A stretch of 64,000 nucleotides of DNA, taken from contig NZ_NOXW01000022.1 of NCBI RefSeq assembly GCF_002251855.1, forward strand, positions 372,001 to 436,000. The letters run 5' to 3'. The notes under the pieces are model-generated. The model ran no database searches. It was not told where the DNA came from and saw only the letters and a list, made by a program, of their open reading frames with translations. The stretch's first letter is position 1; every line of letters starts with the position of its first letter. Source of the DNA: Rhodoferax sp. TH121. Its GTDB lineage: Bacteria; Pseudomonadota; Gammaproteobacteria; Burkholderiales; Burkholderiaceae_C. Below are positions 1 to 11,000 of the stretch, one piece after another. The position numbers and the translations under genes were made by a program.

Positions 1-662
1 TTGGCCGGCACCGCCTCGTCCATGCGGCGCGGGCGGGGAAGGTTCAGGCTCTCCATGATGGCGATGAACTCGCTCTGGGTCTTGCCCGCGATACGGGCAT
101 TGCCCATCTTTTCGGTGCCAATAGTGCTGCGGGTGCGGCCCTGGTAGTCATGGCCGGGCCAGACGGTCGTGGCATCGGGCAGGACAAACAGCACTTGGGT
201 GATGCTGCGGTACAAGTCTTCGGCGCTGCCCGATTGAAAATCGGTGCGGCCGCAGCCGCCAATCAGCAGCGTGTCGCCTGTGAAAACATGGTCGCGCCAG
301 GTGAAGCTCATGCTGCCGCTGGTATGGCCCGGGGTGTGCAGCGCGCGGATGGATTCGGCACCGAAGTCCAAGGTGTCGCCATCGTTCAACTGCACGGCAG
401 CGGTGCCAATGCCACAACCTGCCGGCGCGGCAGTTTGGGCTCCCGTGTGTTCGGCCAGCAGTGCTGCGCTGGTGATGTGGTCCGCATGGGCGTGCGTCTC
501 AACGGCCCAGCGCAGCGTGAGACCGTACTGGCGCAGCGTGGTCAGGTCGCGCTCCAGTTGCTCATCCACCGGATCTACGATCAGCGCGTCGCGGCTGGTT
601 TCGTCAAACAGGATATAGGTGTAGGTACTGGACGCCGGGTCGAAGAGCTGAATGGGTTGCAT
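1..662 (-). CDS. MBL-fold hydrolase, persulfide dioxygenase (ETHE1/Blh)-like, 3' end outside window
   Basis: The start codon is the ATG at 662 and the reading frame is still open at the window edge, so the C-terminus is missing (about 220 residues visible). The metallo-beta-lactamase signature HAHADH lies at residues 57-62, with further metal ligands His113 (PGHTSGS), Asp130 (TGDTLL) and His171 (PGHDY). The segment GGCGRTDFQ after Asp130 is typical of the ETHE1/Blh branch, which oxidises glutathione persulfide to sulfite with a mononuclear iron, rather than of glyoxalase II. There is no signal peptide, so it should be cytoplasmic. The family assignment is firm; the exact substrate is inferred from the motif. 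Confidence 0.85.
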   Translation of the reverse strand, partial: MQPIQLFDPASSTYTYILFDETSRDALIVDPVDEQLERDLTTLRQYGLTLRWAVETHAHADHITSAALLAEHTGAQTAAPAGCGIGTAAVQLNDGDTLDFGAESIRALHTPGHTSGSMSFTWRDHVFTGDTLLIGGCGRTDFQSGSAEDLYRSITQVLFVLPDATTVWPGHDYQGRTRSTIGTEKMGNARIAGKTQSEFIAIMESLNLPRPRRMDEAVPA

Positions 663-750
663 GGCGGGGCAGGTCCGTGGACAGGTAACAAGGCGTAACA
701 CACGCCTTGCCACTGTACTGGATTTGTCAGGCCCTACGCCATGCGGCAGG

Positions 751-1935
751 TCAAGCGCCAGCGGGCTCGCTCAGGGCGGTCCATTTCTGGGTGCTGCCTG
801 CGGAGGCCAGCACCTTTTCGATGAAATGCACCCCGCGTGCACCGTCTTCCACGCGCGGGTAGTCGGCGGCCAATGGGTCCGCGGTCACACCCTGCAAGCG
901 TGCGCGAATGTCGGCGACCACCCCCAAGTAGACGTTGGCAAAGGCCTCGATAAAGCCCTCGGGGTGACCTGAGGGCAGGCGCGACGCGCGCAGGGCCGAT
1001 TCGCACAAACCCGCTGAGGCGCGCGTCAGCGTGCGTGCCGGTCCGTCCAGTGGTGCGTGTAGCAGCTGGTTGGGGTTTTCCTGGCACCAGACCAGGCTGC
1101 CGGTGGTGCCGCTCACGCGCAGGCGCAGGTCGTTCTCGCTGCCGGTGCAGATTTGTGAGGCGATGAGCACGCCGCGTGCGCCGCCGGAGAGGCGCAGCAG
1201 CATGTTGCCGTCGTCGTCTAACGTACGGCCCGCGCCCATGGCGCTGAGGTCGGCGCAGAGGGATTCAATCGTCAGCCCGGTCACGGTGCTCAGCAGGTTT
1301 TCTGCGTGGGAGCCAATGTCTCCCATGGCGCCCGCTGCACCACTGAGCGCCGGGTCCACGCGCCAGGCAGCCTGCTTGCTGCCCGTGGCCTCTGCCGCGG
1401 TGGCCAGCCAGCCCTGGTGGTACTCCACCACCACCTTGCGCACCGTGCCAATGGCGCCGCTCTGCACCATGTGGCGCATCTGGCGCACCAGCGGGTAGCC
1501 GGTGTAGTTGTAGGTCACGCCAAACACCGTGCCCTGCTTGCGGACGGCTTCGACAAGGGCCTGTGCCTGCGTACCGGTATGCACCAGCGGCTTGTCGCAG
1601 ACCACATGGAAGCCCGCTTCCACAAAGGCCTGGGCCACCGGGTAGTGCACATGGTTAGGCGTGACGATGGAGACAAAGTCGATGCGTTCCTCGGGCGGGC
1701 GCTTCAGCTCGTCGGCTAGCAGATCCTGCCAGTTGCCGTGGTTGCGGTCGTCCGCCAGGAACAGGTCACGGCCCGATGCGCGTGCCTTCTCCGGGCTGCT
1801 GGAGAGGGCGCCGGCCACCAGTTCGATCTGGCCGTCCAGCGCGGCGGCCTTGCGGTGCACGGCGCCGATGAAGGCGTCGCGCCCGCCGCCCACCATGGCG
1901 TAGCGCAGACGGCGCGGGGGATGGCTCTGGGTCAT
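751..1935 (-). CDS. Gfo/Idh/MocA family oxidoreductase
   Basis: A 394-residue NAD(P)-dependent sugar or polyol dehydrogenase of the Gfo/Idh/MocA family. The N-terminal Rossmann fold shows the nucleotide-binding GGGRDAFIG near residue 17, the conserved VTPNHVHY strand, and CDKP, where the lysine is the family's catalytic residue. The [10 protein letters not shown] segment in the middle carries the Asp/His pair of the substrate site. It overlaps the upstream isomerase gene by 4 bp (ATGA), so the two are translationally coupled. It is the last gene of the ROK-ABC sugar operon and probably oxidises the imported sugar or a derivative. The substrate cannot be read from the sequence. Confidence 0.9.
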   Translation of the reverse strand: MTQSHPPRRLRYAMVGGGRDAFIGAVHRKAAALDGQIELVAGALSSSPEKARASGRDLFLADDRNHGNWQDLLADELKRPPEERIDFVSIVTPNHVHYPVAQAFVEAGFHVVCDKPLVHTGTQAQALVEAVRKQGTVFGVTYNYTGYPLVRQMRHMVQSGAIGTVRKVVVEYHQGWLATAAEATGSKQAAWRVDPALSGAAGAMGDIGSHAENLLSTVTGLTIESLCADLSAMGAGRTLDDDGNMLLRLSGGARGVLIASQICTGSENDLRLRVSGTTGSLVWCQENPNQLLHAPLDGPARTLTRASAGLCESALRASRLPSGHPEGFIEAFANVYLGVVADIRARLQGVTADPLAADYPRVEDGARGVHFIEKVLASAGSTQKWTALSEPAGA

Positions 1936-2945
1936 GTGGCTTGCTGGTCTTTGGCGAATACGGCGTCAAACGCGCCGACGGCCGGTTTGAAATCGAGGCG
2001 TTTGCAGAAGGCGGCGCTCTCGGTGGCACCGTGCTCGCGGTCCATGCGGCTGTCTTCCCACTCCACGCTCAGGGGGCCTTGGTAGCCCACGTCGTTGAGG
2101 GCGACGATGATGGATTCGAAATCAATCATGCCGCGACCCACACTGCGGAAGTCCCAAGTACGGCGGGCATCGCCAAAGCTGGTGTGGCCGCCAAAGGTGC
2201 CCACGGTGCCGTCGCCCTTACCCCACCAGGCATCTTTCATGTGCGCGTTGAAGATGCGCGGGCCAAAGGTGCGGATGAAGCGGATGTAGTCCACCCCCTG
2301 GTAGGCCAGGTGGCTGGGGTCGAAGTTGAAGCCGAAGCGCGGGTGCTGGTTCACTGCGGCCAGCGCGCGTTCGCTGGTGGCGATGTCAAACGCAATCTCG
2401 GTGGGGTGCACCTCCAGCGCAAAGTTCACGTCCACCTTGTCGAACACATCGAGGATGGGTGTGAAGCGCGCGCCAAAGTCGGCGAAGCCCGCATCCCAGT
2501 AGGCCTGGCTGGTGGGCGGGAAGGCGTAGATTGAGTGCCAGATGGAGGAGCCGGTGAAGCCGGTCACGGTCTTCACGCCAAACTTCCTGGCGGCGCGGGC
2601 GGTGTCCTGTAGTTCGGCGGCCGCGCGACGGCGCACGCCTTCGGGATTGCCATCGCCCCACACATGGGCGGGCAGGATGGACTGGTGGCGCTCGTCAATG
2701 CGGTCACACACAGCTTGGCCTACCAAGTGGTTGCCGATGGCTAGGCACTGCAGGCCGTGGCTGGCCAGTAGTGCACGCTTGTCTTGGATATAGGTGGCAG
2801 AGGCCAGCGCCTCCTGCACATTGAAATGGTCGCCCCAGCAGGCGAGCTCCAGGCCGTCGTAGCCCATGCGTTTGGCCATCGGGGCCAATTCGGCCAGCGG
2901 CAGGTCGGCCCATTGGCCGGTGAACAAGGTGACAGGTCTTGCCAT
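1932..2945 (-). CDS. Sugar phosphate isomerase/epimerase (AP endonuclease 2-like TIM barrel)
   Basis: A 337-residue protein of the xylose-isomerase-like TIM-barrel superfamily, which includes sugar epimerases, inosose dehydratases and hydroxypyruvate isomerases. Visible barrel motifs are [15 protein letters not shown] near the N-terminus, the metal-ligand glutamate in [26 protein letters not shown], and [15 protein letters not shown] near the C-terminus. The start ATG at 2945 has GGAG seven bases upstream. The gene sits between the periplasmic binding protein gene and the Gfo/Idh gene, an arrangement common in inositol and rare-sugar catabolic operons. Copy 1 of the 55-bp repeat lies in the 118-bp gap upstream. 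Confidence 0.88.
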   Translation of the reverse strand: MARPVTLFTGQWADLPLAELAPMAKRMGYDGLELACWGDHFNVQEALASATYIQDKRALLASHGLQCLAIGNHLVGQAVCDRIDERHQSILPAHVWGDGNPEGVRRRAAAELQDTARAARKFGVKTVTGFTGSSIWHSIYAFPPTSQAYWDAGFADFGARFTPILDVFDKVDVNFALEVHPTEIAFDIATSERALAAVNQHPRFGFNFDPSHLAYQGVDYIRFIRTFGPRIFNAHMKDAWWGKGDGTVGTFGGHTSFGDARRTWDFRSVGRGMIDFESIIVALNDVGYQGPLSVEWEDSRMDREHGATESAAFCKRLDFKPAVGAFDAVFAKDQQAT

Positions 2946-2987
2946 GGAGACACTCCAAAGGAAAAGGGAGAGGGGACCTGTGGCTGA

Positions 2988-3042
2988 GCGCTATTGTTTT
3001 AATAGCTGCTTGCGCATATTCAATGGGCGCCACAGGCCTTTT
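2988..3042 (+). repeat. 55-bp dispersed hairpin repeat, copy 1
   Basis: One of eight gap-free alignable 55-bp elements in this window. It begins with a small hairpin (GCTATT, short loop, AATAGC), followed by the conserved block CTGCTTGCGCATATTC and a GGC-rich tail. This copy lies inside the sugar operon, between the binding-protein gene and the isomerase gene, and lengthens an otherwise compact gap. Confidence 0.85.
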
Positions 3043-3063
3043 TCTTATAAATCTACAGCTGGC

Positions 3064-4026
3064 TTAGAACGGAGAGTCCGGGAAGTAGAAGTTCTTGGCC
3101 GTGTCCTTGGTGATCAGCACCGACGGAATGATGGTGGTGGCGGGCAGCTTGGCGCCCTTGAGGCGGGCTTCGGCGGTCATCTTCACGGCGTCGTAGATGA
3201 ACTTGGGCGAATACGACACGTTGGCCTGGATACGGGCATCGCTGCCGTCCATCAGGGTCTTGATGGAACCCTTGGCACCGGCACCGCCGAACACCAGCTT
3301 GATGTCGGTGCGCTTGGCCTGGTCAATGGCTTTGAGCACGCCGACCGACATGTCGTCGTCAGCCGCCCAGACGGCGTCGATCTGCGGGAAGCGGGTGAGG
3401 TAGTCCTGCATGACCTTGAACGCATCATCGCGGTTCCAGTTGCCGTACTTGGCGTCCAGCACCTTGATGCCGGGGAAGGCTTTCAGACCTGCATTGAAGG
3501 CATCGTTGCGCTCGTTGTCCACGTTGGACGCAATGCCGCGCAGTACCACTACGTTGCCCTTGCCGCCCAGCGCCTTGCCTATGTAGGCCGCCGGTACTTC
3601 ACCGAAGGTGGTGTTGTTGGGGGCCACGTAAGCGTCCTGTGCGCTGGTGTCGGTCAGGCCGCGGTCCACCACGGTCACGTACACGCCCTTGCCCTTGAGC
3701 TGGGCCACGGGCTTGGTCAGGGCTGCGGATTCAAAGGGCAGCACCACCAAGGCGTTGATCTTGTTCACGGTCAGCAAGTCCTGCAGTTGGTTGGCCTGTT
3801 CGGGCGAGCCGCTGGCGGTTTTGACGATGACTTGCAGGCCGGGGTTGGCCTTCTCCAACTCGGCCTTGGCCTGGTTGGCCCAGAACACCACGCCCGCCAT
3901 GAAGCTGTGGGTGGCGGCCGGGATGGACACGCCCAGTACCACCTTCTCGGCGGCGAAGCTGGGAGCACCTCCCAGCGTAGCCAGGGCCACGGCGGTCAGT
4001 GCGAGTCTGCGGGTGATTTTTTTCAT
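3064..4026 (-). CDS. Sugar ABC transporter periplasmic substrate-binding protein
   Basis: A 320-residue protein of the periplasmic-binding type 1 family (RbsB-like, Peripla_BP_4). The N-terminal signal peptide ([20 protein letters not shown], then a cleavage site near SFA-AEK) is followed by [16 protein letters not shown], the usual first strand of this fold. Downstream it carries [16 protein letters not shown] and [14 protein letters not shown], typical of ribose/galactose-binding proteins. The start ATG at 4026 has GGAG nine bases upstream. It works with the permease and ATPase encoded upstream. It ends in DSPF; the stop lies 22 bp from repeat copy 1. Confidence 0.92.
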   Translation of the reverse strand: MKKITRRLALTAVALATLGGAPSFAAEKVVLGVSIPAATHSFMAGVVFWANQAKAELEKANPGLQVIVKTASGSPEQANQLQDLLTVNKINALVVLPFESAALTKPVAQLKGKGVYVTVVDRGLTDTSAQDAYVAPNNTTFGEVPAAYIGKALGGKGNVVVLRGIASNVDNERNDAFNAGLKAFPGIKVLDAKYGNWNRDDAFKVMQDYLTRFPQIDAVWAADDDMSVGVLKAIDQAKRTDIKLVFGGAGAKGSIKTLMDGSDARIQANVSYSPKFIYDAVKMTAEARLKGAKLPATTIIPSVLITKDTAKNFYFPDSPF

Positions 4027-4104
4027 TTCAGTTGTCTCCGATTGCAGGTTGAGAAAAACAGCGCTTGCTGTGGTTGGGGGAAAACGTAGGACGTCCGCCG
4101 CCGG

Positions 4105-4170
4105 GCCGTCCCAAGGCGGGCAGCGCCCCCCTGGGGGGCAGCGACCCGCGTAGCGGTGGAGCGTGGGGGC
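4105..4170. repeat. GC-rich palindromic intergenic repeat (BIME-like)
   Basis: The gap between permease and binding-protein genes holds a strong GC-rich inverted repeat (GCGCCCCCCTGGGGGGCAGC at 4123-4142) followed by GACCCGCGTAGCGG. I recognise this type of element from memory as a frequent intergenic repeat in Comamonadaceae, but saw only this copy in the window. It could act as an mRNA-stabilising or attenuating hairpin, raising binding-protein level relative to permease level, or the reverse. Confidence 0.6.
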
Positions 4171-4171
4171 C

Positions 4172-5185
4172 TCATCTTTTCGAGCGCTGAAGAAAAGCGA
4201 CGGCGATGATCACGAAGCCCTGCACCGCAGCATTCAGGTACACGCTGATGATGCTGGTGAGGTTCAGGATGTTGCTAATGACGGACAGCAGCACCGCGCC
4301 CACCACCGTGCCGGTGATGGTGCCCGCGCCGCCCTTGAGAGCGGTGCCGCCCACAATGACCGCGGCAATGGCTTCCAGCTCCCAGAGCAGGCCGGTCGTG
4401 GGCGAGGCCGAACCCAGGCGCGGCACATACAGCAGCGTGGCAATACCGACGCATACGCCCAGCAACACGTAGGTGAGCAGCTTGACGCGGTCCACATCCA
4501 CGGCGGCATAGCGCGCCACCTGTTCGTTGGAGCCTATGGCCTGCACATAGCGGCCGTAGGTGGTGCGATTGAGCACCAGGCTGCCGACCAGCGCCACGGC
4601 CAGGAACACCCACACCGGGATGGGGATGCCCAGCAGGCTGCCGTAGTAAACCGGGCTGTAGACATCGGTGAGGTCGTTGTCCAGCGTGATGGCGCCGCCG
4701 TTGGAGAAGTAGGTGAGGTAGGCGCGGAAGATGCCCAGCGTGCCCAAGGTCACGATGAAGGGCTCGATGCGCCCCTTGGTGATGAGCAGGCCGTGTACCA
4801 GGCCAAACACGGCGCCCAGCACAATGGCCAGCAGCATCCCCAGTGCTACGGTGCCCACCAGCGAGCCCAGCAGCGGCGAGAGCCAGTTCATCGCCAGGAT
4901 GACGGCACCCGCGATCAGCGCGGCCATGGAGCCCACCGACAGGTCGATACCGCCGGAGACGATGACGAAGCACATGCCTACGGCAATGATGCCGATGAAG
5001 GCTGTGCGGGTGAGAACGTTGGTGATGTTGTCCAGTGTGGCGAAGTTGCCGTTGAGCAGCGTGCCCGCAATGCACAGCAGCACCAGGCCGATCACCGGGC
5101 CCATGCCGTGCAGCTTGCCAAGCCAGTGGCTGGCCGCGCCGGTGGTGGCGGTTTTAGTGGGTTCCATAGTGCGTTCCGGTTGCAT
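4172..5185 (-). CDS. Sugar ABC transporter permease (RbsC-like)
   Basis: A membrane protein of about 337 residues from the BPD_transp_2 family, with many hydrophobic segments and the family signature [16 protein letters not shown] about 100 residues in, plus [15 protein letters not shown] near the C-terminus. I place the start at 5185 because GAGGAG lies ten bases upstream; the ATG at 5167, six codons later, is a close alternative with a poor ribosome-binding site. Either start overlaps the end of the ATPase gene, so translation is coupled. Upstream in-frame codons are shadow sequence of the ATPase gene. The protein forms the membrane pore for the sugar importer. Confidence 0.9.
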   Translation of the reverse strand: MQPERTMEPTKTATTGAASHWLGKLHGMGPVIGLVLLCIAGTLLNGNFATLDNITNVLTRTAFIGIIAVGMCFVIVSGGIDLSVGSMAALIAGAVILAMNWLSPLLGSLVGTVALGMLLAIVLGAVFGLVHGLLITKGRIEPFIVTLGTLGIFRAYLTYFSNGGAITLDNDLTDVYSPVYYGSLLGIPIPVWVFLAVALVGSLVLNRTTYGRYVQAIGSNEQVARYAAVDVDRVKLLTYVLLGVCVGIATLLYVPRLGSASPTTGLLWELEAIAAVIVGGTALKGGAGTITGTVVGAVLLSVISNILNLTSIISVYLNAAVQGFVIIAVAFLQRSKR

Positions 5186-6662
5186 GGGCGATGAGCTCCT
5201 CTTCGCTGAGTTGTTGGGATTCCAGCGTCGCCTGCAGGCGACCGGCGCGCATGACGGCGACGCGGTGGCACAGGCCAATGAGCTCCATGAGCTCGCTGGA
5301 GATGACGATCACGGCCAGCCCTTGTGCGGCCAGCTGCTGGATCAAAAGATAGATGTCGCGCTTGGCACCCACGTCCACGCCGCGCGTGGGTTCGTCCAAC
5401 ACCACGACCTTGGGGCCGGGGTGCAGCACCTTGGCCAGTGCCACCTTCTGCTGGTTGCCGCCCGACAGGCTGGAGGCCTTGATCTGCAGGCTGCCGGTGC
5501 GGATACCGAACTCGGTCACGGCCTTCGCCAGGGCCTGCTCTTCCTGGGCGCTTTGCAGCCAGGGCGTGGCATAGCGCTCCAGCGCCATCAGGGTGAGGTT
5601 CTCGCGCAGGCCGAAATGCACATGCAGGCCCTTGCCCTTGCGGTCTTCGCTGAGGTAGGTCAGGCCCAGGCGCACGGCGTCGCGCGGGTTGCGGATGGTG
5701 CGGGGCTGGCCGTCCATCTCCACCGTACCAGCGCTGCGCGGGCGCAGGCCCAGAATGCCTTCAAACAGCTCGGTACGGCCGGCGCCCACCAGGCCCGCAA
5801 AGCCCAGAATCTCGCCGGGCCGCACGGCAAAGCTCACGTCCTGCGCCCAGCCGGGCACGCTGAAGCCTTGCACGCGCAGGGCCGGTGTGGCGTCGGCGGG
5901 CGGCATGCTCTTGGGCGGGTAGAGGTCGGCCAGTTCGCGGCCCACCATGAGGTTGGCCATTTGCTGGCGGGTCAGCGTGGCGGTGGGTTGCTGGGCCACG
6001 CAGCGGCCGTCGCGCATCACCACCACCTGGTCGGTCATGCGCTCCACCTCGTCGAGCTTGTGCGAGATATAGACCAGGGTTACGCCTTCGCTTTTGAGCT
6101 GGCGCATCAGTCCAAATAGGCGTTCGGTTTCGGTGGGGGTGAGCGTGGCAGTGGGCTCGTCCATGATGAGCAGGCGCGCCTTGCGCAAGAGGGCGCGCGC
6201 AATTTCCACGAGCTGCTTTTCGGCCACGATGAGGTCTTTGACGCGCGTGTTCACATCGGCGGCCAGGCCCACCTGGGCCAGCGCCTGGCGCGCCTCGGCA
6301 CGCATAGCCTCGTCGTCCAGCAGCAGCTGGCCCCAGCCGCGTTTTTTCTCGTGGCCCAAAAACAGGTTCTGCGCAATCGTCAGATCTTCTGCCAGGCTGA
6401 ATTCCTGGTGGATCAGCACGATGCCTTGGGCCTCGGCATCGCGGGAGCTTGCAAAGGCCTGGGGTTCGCCATTGAGCAGCAGGCTGCCGCCCGTGGCCTG
6501 TTCAAAACCGGCCAGGATTTTCATCAGCGTGGATTTGCCCGCGCCGTTTTCCCCCAGCAGGCCCAGCACCTGGCCCGTGGGCAGGTGAAAGTCCACGCCG
6601 TGCAGCACCTGCACCGGGCCGAATGACTTGGTGGTGCCGCGGAACTCGATATTCAGACTCAT
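5154..6662 (-). CDS. Sugar ABC transporter ATP-binding protein, double nucleotide-binding domain (RbsA/XylG type)
   Basis: At 502 residues this has the usual length of the fused two-domain ATPases of carbohydrate ABC importers. The first domain carries Walker [10 protein letters not shown] near residue 38 and Walker [13 protein letters not shown]. The second has a degenerate P-loop (GLVGAGRTE), an intact signature LSGGNQQKV and Walker [19 protein letters not shown]. This asymmetry is normal for the family. Its ATG overlaps the ROK regulator's stop (ATGA) and its end overlaps the permease start. It powers sugar uptake from the cytoplasmic face. Confidence 0.95.
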   Translation of the reverse strand: MSLNIEFRGTTKSFGPVQVLHGVDFHLPTGQVLGLLGENGAGKSTLMKILAGFEQATGGSLLLNGEPQAFASSRDAEAQGIVLIHQEFSLAEDLTIAQNLFLGHEKKRGWGQLLLDDEAMRAEARQALAQVGLAADVNTRVKDLIVAEKQLVEIARALLRKARLLIMDEPTATLTPTETERLFGLMRQLKSEGVTLVYISHKLDEVERMTDQVVVMRDGRCVAQQPTATLTRQQMANLMVGRELADLYPPKSMPPADATPALRVQGFSVPGWAQDVSFAVRPGEILGFAGLVGAGRTELFEGILGLRPRSAGTVEMDGQPRTIRNPRDAVRLGLTYLSEDRKGKGLHVHFGLRENLTLMALERYATPWLQSAQEEQALAKAVTEFGIRTGSLQIKASSLSGGNQQKVALAKVLHPGPKVVVLDEPTRGVDVGAKRDIYLLIQQLAAQGLAVIVISSELMELIGLCHRVAVMRAGRLQATLESQQLSEEELIAHATGTHYGTH

Positions 6663-7861
6663 GCTGCGGCCTTTCGGTGTTTCAGGGTTTCCTGCATGGC
6701 CAACACGCCTGCGCCTACCACGCCCGCGCGCTCAGCCAGCGGGGTGTACTGGATCTCCAGATGCCGTGTGGACAGCGCCAGGGAGCGTTGGTAGACGCTT
6801 TGTCGCACCGAGGCCAGCAGCTGCGGCCCTGTGCGCGTAAGCCCGCCGCCTATGAACACATGCGAGGGATTGAAGAAATTCACTACCGAGGCCAGCATCT
6901 GCCCGATGCGGTTGCCTGATTCCTGGATGATGCGGTTGGCGGCGGCGTCGCCATTGCGGCTGGCCTGGCCTACCAGTTCGGGGGTAATTACGCCGTTGGC
7001 TTCTAGTGAGGCGGCCAGCAGCGGGCTCTCGCCCGAGGTGGCGGCTTCGGTGGCAGACCGCACGATGGCGGGAGCCGCAGCCATCACCTCCACACAGCCC
7101 AGCTTGCCGCAATGGCAGCGCGGGCCGTCCACGTCCACACAGATATGACCCACATCGCCGGCAGATCCATTGGCGCCACGGTAGACCTCGCCGTGGCAGA
7201 CGATGCCGCAGCCAATGCCGGTGCCGACCTTGATGACCAGGAAGTTCTGCAATCCACCCTGCAAGCGCCACAGCTCGCCCAGCGCCATCAGGTTCACATC
7301 GTTGTCCACAAACACCGGAGCGCTGTATTCCTCGCGCAGGTAGTCACGAATGGAGAAGCTGTCCCACTCGGGCATTAGCGGCGGGTTGACCAACTGGGCG
7401 CTCTCGAAATCCACCGGGCCCGGTACGCCCAGACCAATCGCAATGACTCGCTTGGGCGTTACACCGCACTGGGTGAGCAGCTGGCGCAACAGCACACGCA
7501 GCCGCGCCAGCACTACGCCGGGGCCGCTGCGCACATCGGCCACTTCGGTGTGGCGGGCCAAGACGGTCAGGTCGGGGCGCAGCACGGCCACGTCCAGACT
7601 GGTGGCGCCCAGGTCCACGCCGATGAGAACGCCCAGCTCAGGGCTGAGTTTGATGGTTTCAGGGCGCCGACCGCCGGTGGAGCCACGCAAGCCGCTTTCC
7701 TCCAGCAGGCCCACGTCCAGCAGGCCTGCAATCAGGCTATTGGTCTTGCTCTTGGAAAACTCCAAGCGGTCGGACAAGGCGAAGCGCGAGCTGCCTTCCG
7801 ACCAGAAGATGGCCTGCAGCAAAGCGGTCTCGTCCAAAGACAAATCGTCCCAGGGTGCCAA
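6659..7861 (-). CDS. ROK family transcriptional regulator
   Basis: A 400-residue protein with an N-terminal winged helix-turn-helix (SDRLEFSKSKTNSLIAGL, about residues 30-50) and a C-terminal ROK sugar-kinase-like domain. The domain shows the phosphate-binding GVDLGATSLDVAVL, the zinc motif CHCGKLGCVE and GGGLTRTGPQL. It is the first gene of the sugar operon and overlaps the ATPase gene by 4 bp. It very likely represses the operon until the imported sugar binds. The start is a TTG at 7861; it is supported by AGGAG seven bases upstream and by the lack of a better codon nearby. Confidence 0.9.
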   Translation of the reverse strand: MAPWDDLSLDETALLQAIFWSEGSSRFALSDRLEFSKSKTNSLIAGLLDVGLLEESGLRGSTGGRRPETIKLSPELGVLIGVDLGATSLDVAVLRPDLTVLARHTEVADVRSGPGVVLARLRVLLRQLLTQCGVTPKRVIAIGLGVPGPVDFESAQLVNPPLMPEWDSFSIRDYLREEYSAPVFVDNDVNLMALGELWRLQGGLQNFLVIKVGTGIGCGIVCHGEVYRGANGSAGDVGHICVDVDGPRCHCGKLGCVEVMAAAPAIVRSATEAATSGESPLLAASLEANGVITPELVGQASRNGDAAANRIIQESGNRIGQMLASVVNFFNPSHVFIGGGLTRTGPQLLASVRQSVYQRSLALSTRHLEIQYTPLAERAGVVGAGVLAMQETLKHRKAAA

Positions 7862-8098
7862 AGTCTGTCTCCTGTATTTTTTTGGGTTCCGCCCACCGTC
7901 TGGCTCGGGGGGGTGGCGGAATCCTAGGGGGGGTGCTTTAGCCAGACAAGATCGAACTTAGACCATATTCAGGTCAAAGTCATGCGGTTTTAGACCGGGT
8001 AAATGCGTAAGCCCGCGTTGGGTTGGATGGTTTACAGTTGACGTTTACGTAAACGTCAATCTGGCCATTTCAGGCCTCTTTCTTCTTGCGAGTGCCCC
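7862..8098. promoter_or_regulatory. Divergent control region between sugar operon and icmF
   Basis: This 237-bp gap must hold the promoters for the minus-strand ROK-ABC operon and the plus-strand icmF gene. Near the ROK side is the ribosome-binding site (AGGAG on the minus strand). A short inverted pair GACC/GGTC flanks ATATTCA at about 7963-7977 and could be a weak ROK operator. The strongest element is the palindrome at 8038-8059, listed separately. Confidence 0.55.
8038..8059. promoter_or_regulatory. Perfect 22-bp palindrome, putative operator of icmF
   Basis: The half-site TTGACGTTTAC is followed directly by its exact reverse complement, giving a 22-bp perfect palindrome 39 bp before the icmF start. 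Inverted repeats built on TTTACGTAAA/GACGT resemble, from memory, the operators of the MerR-family regulator LiuR and its relatives, which control branched-chain amino acid and acyl-CoA catabolism in proteobacteria. That matches the gene behind it. No such regulator gene is in this window, so the pairing is inferred. Confidence 0.7.
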
Positions 8099-11000
8099 AT
8101 GACTGATTTGTCCGCCGACTTCAAGGCCTTGGCCAACTACCGCCCCACCCACAAGGTGCGTTTTGTCACGGCGGCCAGCTTGTTTGACGGTCACGACGCC
8201 GCCATCAACATCATGCGTCGCATCCTCCAGGGCATGGGCGCAGAGGTCATCCACCTGGGCCATAACCGCAGCGTGGACGAGGTGGTAACCGCCGCTTTGC
8301 AGGAAGACGTACAAGGCATCGCCATCAGCTCCTACCAGGGGGGCCACGTGGAGTACTTCAAGTACATGGTGGACCTGCTCAAAGCCCGGGGCGGCGCGCA
8401 CATCCAGGTGTTTGGCGGTGGCGGTGGCGTGATCGTGCCAGCCGAAATCCGCGAGTTGCATGCCTATGGCGTGGCCAGAATCTACAGCCCAGAAGACGGC
8501 CAGCGCATGGGCTTGCAGGGGATGATTGGCGAGATGGTGATGCGCTGCGACAAGGACATCACCAAGCTGGCGCCCACCGATCTTTCTGCTATCCAGGGCC
8601 ATACGGAAGCCAGCTGGCGCGCACTGGCCCAGCTGCTGACCGCCATCGAAGGATCCAAGCTCAATTCGGTCCTAGCCCAGGAGATACGTGCGCAAGCAGC
8701 TACTAAAAAGATAGCAACCATCGGCATCACCGGTACCGGTGGCGCCGGCAAGTCCAGCCTGACCGACGAGTTGATCCGCCGGCTGCGGCTGGACCAGAAC
8801 GACAGTCTGCGCGTGGCCGTCATCTCCATCGACCCCTCACGCCGCAAGAGTGGGGGAGCGCTGCTGGGCGACCGCATCCGCATGAATGCCATCAGCCCCT
8901 GGCAGCAAGGCAGTCGAGTGTTCATGCGCTCGCTGGCAACTCGCGACTTCGGGTCTGAGATTAGCGCCGCCCTGCCGGACGTGATTGCTGCCTGCAAGGT
9001 CGCGGGTTTCGACTTGGTGGTGGTGGAGACCTCGGGCATTGGCCAGGGCGACGCGGCCATCGTGCCCCACGTGGACGTGCCGCTGTATGTGATGACACCC
9101 GAGTTCGGTGCCGCCAGCCAGTTGGAGAAAATCGACATGCTCGACTTCGCCGAGTTCGTCGCCATCAACAAATTCGACCGCAAGGGTGCTAGCGATGCGC
9201 TGCGCGACGTGGCCAAGCAGGTACAGCGCAACAAGGAAGCTTGGACCACACCTACCGAGCAGATGCCGGTGTTTGGCACCATGGCTGCCCGCTTCAACGA
9301 CGACGGCGTGACCGCGCTGTACCAAGCGTTGGCGCCGCGTTTGCAGGCGCTTGGCGTTCCACTGAAAGAAGGCAGTCTGCCCAAGGTGGCCGTGCGCCAC
9401 AGCAGCAACCAGACCCCCGTAGTGCCGGCCGCGCGCACGCGCTACCTGGCCGAGATCAGCGATACCGTGCGCGGCTACAAAAAACGGGCTCGCGAGCAGG
9501 CCAAACTGGCTCGCGAAATTCAGCAGCTGCGTGAAAGCGGCCGCATGCTTTTGGAGGCCAACCCGGATAAGGTTCGTGCAGTCTCTGCCGTGCAAGACCT
9601 GGCCACCCAGCGCGAGGAGCGCATGGGCGCGGCCGAGCGCAAACTGCTGGCCCAGTGGCCCGAAATGCAAAAGGCCTATGCGGGCGATGACTACGTGGTG
9701 AAGATTCGTGACAAGGAAATCCGCACCGCACTCACCACCAGATCCTTGAGCGGCACCACCATCCGCAAGGTGGCCCTGCCGCAGTATGTGGACCATGGTG
9801 AAATTCTGAAGTGGCTCATGCTGGACAACGTGCCCGGCAGCTATCCCTATACCGCTGGCACCTTTGCCTTCAAACGCGAAGGCGAAGACCCGACCCGCAT
9901 GTTCGCAGGTGAGGGCGATTCTTTCCGCACCAACCGCCGCTTCAAGCTGCTGTCAGAAGGCATGCCGGCCAAGCGCCTGTCCACCGCCTTCGACTCGGTC
10001 ACGTTGTACGGAAACGACCCCGACCCGCGACCCGATATCTACGGCAAGGTGGGCAACAGCGGCGTGTCTATTGCCACGCTGGACGACATGAAGGTGCTGT
10101 ACGGTGGGTTTGACTTATGCAACCCCAGCACCAGCGTGTCCATGACCATCAACGGACCGGCGCCCAGCATCCTGGCCATGTTCATGAACACGGCCATTGA
10201 CCAGAACCTGGAAAAGTTCAAGGCCGACAACGGTCGCGAGCCCACCGAGACCGAAACCGCCAAGATCAAGGAGTGGGTGCTGGCCAATGTGCGCGGCACG
10301 GTGCAGGCCGACATCCTGAAAGAAGACCAGGGCCAGAACACCTGCATCTTCAGCACCGAGTTTTCCCTGAAGGTGATGGGTGACATTGCCGAGTACTTTG
10401 TGCACCACGACGTACGCAATTTCTACAGCGTGTCCATCAGCGGTTACCACATTGCCGAGGCGGGGGCCAACCCCATCAGCCAGTTGGCGTTCACCTTGTC
10501 CAACGGCTTCACCTTTGTGGAGGCGTACCTGGCGCGTGGCATGCACATCGATGACTTCGCGCCCAACCTGAGCTTTTTCTTTAGCAACGGCATGGACCCC
10601 GAATACACCGTGATGGGCCGCGTGGCGCGCCGCATCTGGGCCGTGGCCATGAAGGAGAAGTACGGTGCGAATGAACGCAGCCAGAAACTCAAGTACCACA
10701 TCCAGACCAGCGGCCGCAGCCTGCACGCACAGGAAATCCAGTTCAACGACATCCGCACCACGTTGCAGGCGCTGATTGCCATCTACGACAACTGCAATAG
10801 CCTGCACACCAATGCCTTCGACGAAGCTATCACCACGCCCACCGAAGACTCGGTGCGCCGCGCCATGGCCATTCAACTCATCATCAACCGGGAGTGGGGC
10901 CTGGCCAAAAACGAGAACCCCAACCAGGGCGCCTTCATCATCGAAGAGCTGACCGAGCTGGTGGAAGAAGCGGTGCTGGCCGAGTTTGAGCGCATTGCCG

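Noticed and set aside
2866-4089. A 407-residue open frame on the plus strand
   Set aside because: It lies opposite the sugar-binding-protein gene, has a His/Gly-rich composition typical of antisense frames in high-GC DNA, and no recognisable domain.
8482-9438. Large minus-strand open frames opposite icmF
   Set aside because: They are shadow frames of a very well conserved gene on the other strand.
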